From Lachnospiraceae bacterium (GTDB taxonomy: Bacteria; Bacillota; Clostridia; Lachnospirales; Lachnospiraceae): a DNA stretch of 64,000 nucleotides. Where the stretch lies: NCBI GenBank assembly GCA_021202075.1, contig JAJQDT010000128.1:1-64000 (forward strand), given 5' to 3'. This document shows positions 9,022 to 15,293 of this stretch, piece after piece. Below the pieces are notes generated by a model, which saw only the letters and a program-made list of their open reading frames with translations, searched no databases and was not told the origin of the DNA. How positions within the stretch are numbered: position 1 is the first letter of the stretch; each line of letters starts with the position of its first letter. Position numbers and translations under genes: made by a program.

Positions 9022-9022
9022 T
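8995..9022 (+). promoter_or_regulatory. Promoter for the metallophosphoesterase gene, overlapping the dac stop
   Basis: TTGCGA (8995-9000), a 16-nt spacer and a perfect TATAAT (9017-9022) lying across the last codons of the preceding gene. Confidence 0.55.
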
Positions 9023-9145
9023 CATTATAACCAGTCGATCGTATCGAAGGAATCGGTGCGGATGCACATGAGTATCGGTGCGGGAGACCAGGGTCGTGGA
9101 AGCAGGGCAGTTTGTTTCGGCTGCCTGGAAAGGACAGAAGAAGGA

Positions 9146-9946
9146 ATGCCCGATTTCAGAGTGACAAGATATCGAATACGGACAGAGAACGAACAGCCCG
9201 GGCCGGATGAGCCATTCTCCGCTGTTCTTTTAAGTGACCTTCATAATGAATCGTACGGCGATGGAAACAGCCGGCTGCTGCAGGAGATTCGAAATGAGAA
9301 TCCCGAATTAATTCTGATTGCGGGGGACATGCTGACATCCTCGAATGAGCCTCAGGTGGACGCGGCGCTGGCTCTGATGAATGAACTGACCAGAAAATAT
9401 CCGGTTTTTTACGTAAACGGGAACCATGAGAGCCGCCTAAAGGAAAAGCCGGAGAACTACCCGGAAGCGGCTTATGAGAAATATGCTTCGGCCATCCGCA
9501 GCTGCGGCGTGCGGCTTCTGGAAAACCGTTCAGAGACCATTGTGATTCATCGAATGCCCGTGACTATCTGGGGTCTGGAGCTTCCCGCCGATTATTATCA
9601 GCGGTTGCACAGGGAAGCTCTGAGCGTGGAGCAAATGGAGGAGATGCTCGGGAGGGCACCAGATTCCGGTTACCAGCTGCTTTTGGCCCATCATCCGGCT
9701 TATTTTGACACCTACGCTGCCTGGGGGGCGGATCTGACGCTTTCCGGCCATTTGCATGGGGGAATTATCCGCCTGCCGCTGCTCGGCGGCGTGGTCAGCC
9801 CGCAGTTTGGGCTGTTTCCCAAATACGACAGAGGACTGTTTACGCTCGAGGATAAAAAAATGGTGGTCAGCGCGGGGCTTGGCGGGCACACCATTAAGCT
9901 GCGCATCAATAATCCGCCGGAGCTGGTTGTGCTGGATTTTCTGTGA
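9146..9946 (+). CDS. Metallophosphoesterase (YkuE/calcineurin-like)
   Basis: A probable two-metal phosphoesterase. The conserved blocks appear in order: LSDLHNE (D-x-H), AGDML, YVNGNHES (GNHE), LLAHHP and SGHLHGG. Such YkuE-like proteins act on phosphoester or lipid-linked substrates at the envelope, but the substrate here is unknown. The frame is open upstream to a GTG at 9056, whose extra residues look non-conserved. I chose ATG 9146 (MPDFRVTRYRI), with AAAGGA about 11 nt upstream. The product is then about 266 residues, normal for the family. There is no signal peptide or N-terminal membrane helix in this copy, unlike many YkuE proteins. Confidence 0.85.
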   Translation: MPDFRVTRYRIRTENEQPGPDEPFSAVLLSDLHNESYGDGNSRLLQEIRNENPELILIAGDMLTSSNEPQVDAALALMNELTRKYPVFYVNGNHESRLKEKPENYPEAAYEKYASAIRSCGVRLLENRSETIVIHRMPVTIWGLELPADYYQRLHREALSVEQMEEMLGRAPDSGYQLLLAHHPAYFDTYAAWGADLTLSGHLHGGIIRLPLLGGVVSPQFGLFPKYDRGLFTLEDKKMVVSAGLGGHTIKLRINNPPELVVLDFL

Positions 9947-10107
9947 AATGAGTGCGCACCGCCTGTTTTTGCGTGCCGCATGACGGCCGGATTAGCGCTT
10001 TCTGTTTTTGTGGGCCGCATGAGGATCGGATGATCCCGGACAAAGCCAGCCGGAAGTTTTTGGGCGTCTTTCGCGGCTCGTTGCGCCTGTGTTTTTTATG
10101 GCCAGTG

Positions 10108-10160
10108 CTTCACACGTTATTCGGCACAATCCGCACATGTTATGTTATAACAGTTCCTAA
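10108..10160 (+). repeat. Short variant of the dispersed ATAAC element
   Basis: CACACGTTATTCGGCACAAT and the following CCGCACATGTTATGTTATAACAG are closely matched at 24977-25027. The right part (GCA-ATGTTAT..ACAG-TCCT) resembles the right arm of the palindromic copy at 2661-2728. Confidence 0.5.
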
Positions 10161-10197
10161 AAATGGCACTTCAGGATTTATTGAGGGGAATACGCAC

Positions 10198-10986
10198 ATG
10201 GGACTATCAGTCAAACTGGAAACGTTTGAGGGACCGCTCGACCTGCTTTTACATCTGATTGAAAAAAATAAAGTCAGTATTTATGATATTCCGATTGCTC
10301 TGATCACCGATCAGTATATGGAATACATTGCGCAGGCGCCGGGGGAGACGCTCGATGTGATGAGCGAATTCCTGGTGATGGCGGCAACGCTTCTGGATAT
10401 CAAATCGCGGATGCTTCTTCCGCCCGAGGTGACGGAGGAAGGGGAGGAGGTTGACCCGCGCGAGGAGCTGGTTCAGAAGCTCCTTGAATATAAGATGTAC
10501 AAGTATATGTCCTATGAGCTGCGCGACTGTATGCAGGATGCCGAAGGACATTATTATAAAGAGCCGGATGTGCCGGAGGAAGTAGAGGCCTGGCGGGAAC
10601 CCGTCGACGTGGATGCCCTTTTGAACGATGTCACGCTGGAGAGCCTATACCGGGTGTTTCGTGATATCATGAAGCGGCAGGAGAACCGCATGGATCCGAT
10701 CCGCAGCAAATTTGGTCAGTTAAAAAAGGAAGATATTAACCTGGGCGAGACGATGCGTTTTGTCGGACAGTATATTTTTGACAAGAGGAACTGCTCTTTT
10801 TTTGAACTGCTGCATCTGCGTGCCGGGAAGTCGTATAAAATTGCGACGTTTCTGACCATTCTGGAACTGATGAAGGAAGGCCGTGTGGAAGCCGAACAGA
10901 CGGACACGTTTGCCGATATGGCTCTCTCCTGGACCGGCGGCGATACCGGGGAGGAGCTGGATGAGCTCGCGCTGGACTTTGAATGA
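10198..10986 (+). CDS. scpA: Segregation and condensation protein A
   Basis: Kleisin subunit of the SMC-ScpAB condensin that compacts and segregates the chromosome. The start MGLSVKLETFEGPLDLLLHLIEKNKVSIYDIPI is the hallmark ScpA N-terminus that contacts the SMC neck. The product is about 262 residues and ends in a winged-helix region (ELLHLRAGKSYKIATFLTILELMKEG). ATG 10198 is supported by GAGGGGA about 9 nt upstream; the track extends the frame upstream without reason. scpB follows after a repeated spacer, so the usual scpA-scpB pairing is kept though not overlapping. Confidence 0.96.
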   Translation: MGLSVKLETFEGPLDLLLHLIEKNKVSIYDIPIALITDQYMEYIAQAPGETLDVMSEFLVMAATLLDIKSRMLLPPEVTEEGEEVDPREELVQKLLEYKMYKYMSYELRDCMQDAEGHYYKEPDVPEEVEAWREPVDVDALLNDVTLESLYRVFRDIMKRQENRMDPIRSKFGQLKKEDINLGETMRFVGQYIFDKRNCSFFELLHLRAGKSYKIATFLTILELMKEGRVEAEQTDTFADMALSWTGGDTGEELDELALDFE

Positions 10987-11135
10987 CGGGAAACGCCATC
11001 CGGCAAAAAGTGCTGTGGGAATCGAAATTGCAGCCGGATGAATGACGGGAAATGCTATCGGCAAAAATGTTGCGGGAATCGGAATGGCAGCCAGAGGAAT
11101 GATGAGAAACGCTATCCGGCTGCAAAAGTGCGGGC
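10982..11135 (+). repeat. Three degenerate direct repeats (~57 bp) between scpA and scpB
   Basis: GAATGACGGGAAACGCCATC, GAATGACGGGAAATGCTATC and GAATGATGAGAAACGCTATC start successive units at about 10981, 11040 and 11097. The first two share the whole motif, including GCAAAAA-GT and GGGAATCG. The third is cut short. The repeat separates two genes that usually overlap or abut. Confidence 0.65.
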
Positions 11136-11182
11136 ATATTCCGCACGGTGAGTGGATATTTGAACTGGCAGAGGTTGATAAA

Positions 11183-11752
11183 ATGGACAGAAGAAAAGCG
11201 GAAGCCGCGCTGGAGGCAATTCTTTTTGCGATGGGGGATTCGGTGGAGACAGAAAAACTCGCGGCCGCCATCGAACAGGATGCGGAGACGACCAGAAAGC
11301 TGCTGCAGCATATGTCGGAGCGTTATGGCGAAGAGGATCGCGGCATCGAACTGACGGAGCTTGATGGCGCATGGCAGCTCTGTACCAAAAAAGAATTGTA
11401 TGAATACCTGATTCGCATTGCGAAGCAGCCGCGCAAAATCGTGCTCACGGACGTGGTGATGGAAACCTTATCCATTGTAGCGTACAAACAGCCGGTTACG
11501 AGGATCGAGATTGAAAAAATCCGCGGGGTGAAGAGTGACCATGCGGTAAACCGTCTTGTCGAATACAATTTGATCAAAGAGGTTGGCCGGCTGGAAGCGC
11601 CTGGCCGTCCGATTCTGTTTGGCACTACAGAGGAGTTTCTGCGGCATTTCGGCCTGCATACCCTTGACGACCTGCCGGAGATAGACACCGTGCAGATGGA
11701 AGACTTTAAGGCGGAAGCGGAGGAAGAAATCGAGGCGAAGGTGGAGGTCTAA
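11183..11752 (+). CDS. scpB: Segregation and condensation protein B
   Basis: Winged-helix partner that dimerises on the ScpA kleisin in the SMC complex. The 189-residue product starts MDRRKAEAALEAILFAMGD and contains the conserved YKQPVTRIEIEKIRGV stretch, FGTTEEFLRHFGL and an acidic tail typical of ScpB. The ATG at 11183 (AGAGG 8 nt upstream) fits family length; the track's ATG at 11042 would add about 47 residues translated from the repeated spacer and is rejected. It lies downstream of scpA with an unusual gap of roughly 200 bp. Confidence 0.95.
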   Translation: MDRRKAEAALEAILFAMGDSVETEKLAAAIEQDAETTRKLLQHMSERYGEEDRGIELTELDGAWQLCTKKELYEYLIRIAKQPRKIVLTDVVMETLSIVAYKQPVTRIEIEKIRGVKSDHAVNRLVEYNLIKEVGRLEAPGRPILFGTTEEFLRHFGLHTLDDLPEIDTVQMEDFKAEAEEEIEAKVEV

Positions 11753-11878
11753 CGGGCGGATGGCCGGATATAGAAGAATGGATTTTCAGAAGCAGGTGTG
11801 AGGTGGCGGGCACATCAACAGGAATGTTCTGTTTTTACTCCGCATAGAATGAGTCAAAGCCGCCATGCGGGGGATTCT

Positions 11879-12502
11879 ATGAAGCGCGCTTGCCTGAGAA
11901 TGATTCCGATTTTGCTTGTTCCGGCACTGGGACTCCTGACTGGGAGCGCACTTCCGAAGCTTCTGGATATGGGTTCCGGAAGCTATGCGGGACTGGCCAG
12001 TGAATATGCGTTTCAGGTTTATAAAAATACGGAAACGGATGGATGGGATTTGTTTTTCTATGTGGCTTCGGTGCGGCTCCGGACGCTTCTGCTCCTGTGG
12101 ATGAGCAGCTTTTCCACACTTGGAATGCTGTTTCATCTGGGGTATGCCTGGTGGATTGCCGCTTCCGGCGCGATGCTTCTGTCATTGTTTGGCCGGCAGA
12201 ATGGTTTTTGGGGGATTGTCCTGTTTGGGTGCTGCATTTTTCCGCAGTGGATGCTCTATGGCATCCTCTGGAAGCGGGAGGTTGGCTTCTGGATGAGACG
12301 CACACCGGCGGCGCCGGGAGAGGACAGCGGGTTTGAAGCGATTTTGGAGCCGGAGCGGTTTGCGAAAGCACACTGTCCGATATGGAAGCTTCAACGGAGA
12401 GATCTCACGGAATTTGGCAGTCTGGCGCTGCTTTGCCTGTCCGGCTGTGCGTGCGAGGCGTTTCTGGGGACATGGACGCTGCGACTGTATCTGCAGCTGT
12501 AA
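11879..12502 (+). CDS. spoIIM: Stage II sporulation protein M-like membrane protein
   Basis: A 207-residue multi-pass membrane protein. The order is an N-terminal helix (MIPILLVPALGLLTGSAL), a soluble segment, three or four further helices (LLLLWMSSFSTLGMLFHLGYAW; ASGAMLLSLF; FWGIVLFGCCIFPQWMLYGILW) and a last helix near the C-terminus. This matches SpoIIM in length and in the FPQ..LYG block. SpoIIM is part of the SpoIIDMP engulfment machine that remodels the septum in sporulation. In Bacillus spoIIM lies near xerD (ripX), as here, which supports the call. Start chosen at ATG 11879 behind GCGGGGG; upstream in-frame starts exist. Sequence similarity judged by eye only. Confidence 0.7.
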   Translation: MKRACLRMIPILLVPALGLLTGSALPKLLDMGSGSYAGLASEYAFQVYKNTETDGWDLFFYVASVRLRTLLLLWMSSFSTLGMLFHLGYAWWIAASGAMLLSLFGRQNGFWGIVLFGCCIFPQWMLYGILWKREVGFWMRRTPAAPGEDSGFEAILEPERFAKAHCPIWKLQRRDLTEFGSLALLCLSGCACEAFLGTWTLRLYLQL

Positions 12503-12534
12503 ACCTATCCGGAAAGATAAGAGGACATATTGAT

Positions 12535-12765
12535 ATGTTTGGAAAGCATTTTGATAAGAAGAACGCGCGGTCAGAAAAGCAGACCTTTGATCCGGCGGTT
12601 TATAAGCCGGTGCTGAAATGCAGCATCTGCAATGGTGAGCAGGTTGCCGGCTTTAAGAACCGGAAGACCGGGAAGTTTGAGGAGATCATGTTTATCCGGA
12701 ATGAGAGCGAGCTGCGGGATTTTCTTGCGCGCTACGGTCTGGACGCCATAGAGAAGGAGTATTGA
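12535..12765 (+). CDS. Small conserved protein of unknown function (CxxC)
   Basis: A 76-residue soluble protein. I do not recognise a named family. It has a charged N-terminus (MFGKHFDKKNARSEKQTF), a CSIC motif at about residues 29-32, a GFKNRKTGKFEEIMFI segment and an amphipathic end (ELRDFLARYGLDAIEKEY). One CxxC pair could bind metal as a dimer or serve redox chemistry, but that is only inference. It lies between the SpoIIM-like gene and the DUF362 gene, 6 nt before the latter, so translation is probably coupled. ATG 12535 is preferred to the longer frame in the track because the upstream part overlaps the SpoIIM-like gene out of frame. Confidence 0.7.
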   Translation: MFGKHFDKKNARSEKQTFDPAVYKPVLKCSICNGEQVAGFKNRKTGKFEEIMFIRNESELRDFLARYGLDAIEKEY

Positions 12766-12771
12766 TGAGGT

Positions 12772-13875
12772 ATGAACCGGAATGAGATCCTGAAAATTTA
12801 CGGAACAAACTACAAAGAGATGACGCTGGAGCTCCTGAAACGGGCCGGACTGCGCGACCTGCTTCCGGATAACCGCACTAGCCGGATCGGCATCAAGCCC
12901 AATCTGGTGTCTGCATCCGAGGCTTCCTTTGGGGCGACGACCCACCCGGAAATTGTGGCGGGGATTATTGAGTACTTACAGGAGCATGGATACCGGAATC
13001 TGGTGATTGCGGAGGGATCCTGGGTCGGCGCCAGGACAGCGGAGGCGATACACGTGTGCGGTTATGATCAGCTGGCAGAGCAGTATGGCGTGGAATTTCT
13101 GGATACGCAAAAGGTTCGCTCTTATGAACAGGACTGTGCCGGGATGAAGCTGAACCTTTGCAGCTGCGTGAAAGAGATGGATTTTCTGATCAATGTGCCG
13201 GTGCTCAAAGGACATTGTCAGACCAAAATCACCTGTGCGCTCAAGAATATGAAGGGGCTGATTCCGAATAAAGAAAAGCGGCGCTTTCATTCCATGGGGC
13301 TTCATAAACCGATTGCACATCTGAATACGGCGGTTCATCAGGATTTTATCGTGGTCGATCATATCTGCGGCGACCTGGATTTTGAAGACGGCGGCAATCC
13401 GGTCGTGCGCAACTGCATTATGGCGGCCCTGGATCCGGTGCTGGTGGACGCTTACGTCTGCGAGCTTTTGCACTATAAGGTGGATGATGTGCCTTATGTG
13501 CGCCTTGCGGAGCAGCTGCACGTCGGGAGTGCACGGGTGGAATCGGTGCAGATTACGACCTGCGGGCCAAAGCCGGAGATGGAAGAGCTGCCGCGGGAGC
13601 ACAAAATTGTGGAACTGCAGGATGCGGTGAGCGAGGTTGATTCCTGCAGTGCCTGCTACGGGTATCTGATTCCCGCGCTTGAGATGCTGCGCATGGAGGG
13701 GCTGCTCAATAAGCTTGATGAAAAAATCTGCATCGGGCAGGGCTATCAGGGAAAAACCGGCCGCCTCGGAATCGGGCGCTGCACCTCCGGGTTTGCCTGC
13801 AGTCTGAAGGGCTGTCCGCCGACCGAGAACCAGATTTATGAATTTTTAAAGTCTTATCTGGTGAACCGAGCCTGA
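12772..13875 (+). CDS. DUF362 domain-containing protein
   Basis: A 367-residue protein of the DUF362 family. Hallmarks include IGIKPNLVS, VIAEGSW, PVLKGHCQTKITCALKNMKGLIP and VVDHICGDLDFEDGGNPV near the middle, and a C-terminal cysteine group (CTSGFACSLKGCPP). Family members are often linked to iron-sulfur chemistry, but the exact role is unknown. Here only a partial cysteine cluster is visible and no classical CxxCxxC ferredoxin motif. RBS GATGAGG lies just before ATG 12772. It is probably co-translated with the 76-residue gene before it. No terminator is obvious after the stop; the next segment is a promoter plus structured leader. Confidence 0.85.
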   Translation: MNRNEILKIYGTNYKEMTLELLKRAGLRDLLPDNRTSRIGIKPNLVSASEASFGATTHPEIVAGIIEYLQEHGYRNLVIAEGSWVGARTAEAIHVCGYDQLAEQYGVEFLDTQKVRSYEQDCAGMKLNLCSCVKEMDFLINVPVLKGHCQTKITCALKNMKGLIPNKEKRRFHSMGLHKPIAHLNTAVHQDFIVVDHICGDLDFEDGGNPVVRNCIMAALDPVLVDAYVCELLHYKVDDVPYVRLAEQLHVGSARVESVQITTCGPKPEMEELPREHKIVELQDAVSEVDSCSACYGYLIPALEMLRMEGLLNKLDEKICIGQGYQGKTGRLGIGRCTSGFACSLKGCPPTENQIYEFLKSYLVNRA

Positions 13876-13984
13876 TTTTACATAGATTTTACAAAATATT
13901 GTATGAACGGAAACTTATCTGGCAAAATCTTGTAAAAGTGCTCAAAAACAGGGGATTTCGGGGCTTTTTGGCTTAAAAATCGGA

Positions 13985-14013
13985 TTGATTTTGATGGAAA
14001 ATTTGCGTATAAT
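13985..14013 (+). promoter_or_regulatory. Promoter driving a structured transcript upstream of xerD
   Basis: TTGATT (13985-13990), a 17-nt spacer and a perfect TATAAT (14008-14013). Transcription would start near 14020, about 300 nt before the xerD start. Confidence 0.65.
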
Positions 14014-14019
14014 CTAATT

Positions 14020-14209
14020 CACAAGAAGTTCGCGGCGCTTGCGTTGCCTGGCGGCTGTACTTTGCTTTATTCGCTTCTGAATGTATGCCATTGGCAAACA
14101 GGGCTGTTTAGCGGCGATTGGAGCCAGGAGCGAACTTCGCAATTCAACGACAGAATCGTCAGATTCTGGAGTGTCAGGCCCGGGCAGATCAGCTCCAGCT
14201 CCGTTTTTT
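14020..14209 (+). ncRNA. Candidate structured RNA or long attenuated leader of xerD
   Basis: GAAGTTCGC (14025-14033) pairs with GCGAACTTC (14130-14138). Inside it CCTGGC pairs with GCCAGG. Downstream CAGAATC (14151-14157) pairs with GATTCTG (14162-14168), overlapping an alternative CTGGAG (14166-14171)/CTCCAG stem that is followed by a run of seven Ts. It is about 190 nt with its own promoter and end signal. No known RNA family recognised; it could be a small RNA or an attenuator. Confidence 0.4.
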
Positions 14210-14336
14210 TGAATAGAAAGTATAGTTTGAAAATATTACGGAAATGTTACAGATTTGATACGACCATGGAGGGGATGGCCGTATGCGGGTGCTCAAATTT
14301 AAAGGGGAGAATTCATCGAAGGTTGAGGATTGGTGA

Positions 14337-15221
14337 ATGTGCCTGGAATTACCATCATTTATTGATTATCTGAAAGAACAGAAGAACGCGTCAAAAAGCA
14401 CGGTCGACTCTTATCAGAGAGATTTGCGCAGGCTGGATTCCTATCTGGCTGATCATGGAGTGGAGGATGTCGGAACTGTGACCACGACCAATCTGAACTC
14501 CTACATACTTTATCTGGAAAAGCAGGGATTGTCTTCCGCGACGGTGTCGCGGAACGTCTCATCTATGAAAGCTTTTTTCCATTACAGCTATCGAAAGCAT
14601 GAGATTGCGGACGACCCGACGGAGACCATTCGGGCTCCGCATATTGAGAAAAAGCTTCGCGGCACGCTGAGCGTGGAGGAGGTTACCCGTCTTCTCGAAC
14701 AGCCGTCCGGTGATTCACCGAAAGAGCTGCGGGACCGGGCGATGCTCGAGCTTCTGTACGCGACCGGTCTGCGCGTCAGCGAGCTGATTTCTCTGCACAC
14801 AGAAGCAGTTCACCTGGATCTGAATTTTGTGGTGTGCAGCGATGGCGGAAAGGAGCGGGTGGTGCCGTTCGGAGAAACGGCCCGGACGGTGCTTGAGAGA
14901 TATCTGGAGAATGCCAGAATGGCTTTGCTGAAGGGGCAGGAGAGCGACTGGCTTTTTGTCAACTGCTCCGGGCAGATGATGAGCCGTCAGGGATTCTGGA
15001 AGCTTGTGAAATCCTATGCAGCAAAGGCCGGTATTACAAGGGACATTACTCCGCAGACCCTGCGGCATTCCTTTGCAGTCCATCTGCTCCGGAATGGAGC
15101 GCCGCCGGATTCTGTGCAGGAAATGCTCGGCCACTCGGATATTTCTACGACGCTGACCTACCTGAACCCTGGCGTGGACCGGATGCAGCGAGTGTATCAG
15201 GCGGCTCATCCGAGGGTATAG
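14337..15221 (+). CDS. xerD: Tyrosine recombinase XerD-like
   Basis: Site-specific tyrosine recombinase, expected to resolve chromosome dimers at dif with a partner Xer under FtsK control. The 294-residue protein has the N-terminal core-binding domain (FIDYLKEQKNASKSTVDSY) and the catalytic domain. Catalytic residues by position are R146 (TGLRVSEL), K172, R243 (LRHSFAVHLL), H266 (LGHSD) and nucleophile Y275. The residue normally histidine in the HxLRH box is glutamine here (Q240, reading ITPQTLRHSF), an unusual change at the active site. It sits between the SpoIIM-like/DUF362 genes and a hybrid kinase. ATG 14337 has GAGG about 8 nt upstream. Function as the dif recombinase is likely but not proven. 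Confidence 0.9.
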   Translation: MCLELPSFIDYLKEQKNASKSTVDSYQRDLRRLDSYLADHGVEDVGTVTTTNLNSYILYLEKQGLSSATVSRNVSSMKAFFHYSYRKHEIADDPTETIRAPHIEKKLRGTLSVEEVTRLLEQPSGDSPKELRDRAMLELLYATGLRVSELISLHTEAVHLDLNFVVCSDGGKERVVPFGETARTVLERYLENARMALLKGQESDWLFVNCSGQMMSRQGFWKLVKSYAAKAGITRDITPQTLRHSFAVHLLRNGAPPDSVQEMLGHSDISTTLTYLNPGVDRMQRVYQAAHPRV

Positions 15222-15293
15222 TCCCGGCGAACCGGGTATGACAGCTTCTTATGATTGAAACAGCCAGAATACTATGCGGAGGATGATCGATTC

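Larger units (their letters stand above)
13876..14336 (+). other. 461-bp region between the DUF362 gene and xerD
   Basis: AT-rich for the first 100 bp, then a promoter (13985-14013), then about 190 nt of inverted repeats ending in a terminator-like hairpin with a T tract at 14203-14209. The ORF 14044-14373 in the track overlaps this structure and does not look like a real protein. Confidence 0.55.

Noticed and set aside
14044-14373. 109-aa + strand ORF before xerD
   Set aside because: Overlaps a structured leader and xerD out of frame; no motifs or ribosome site.
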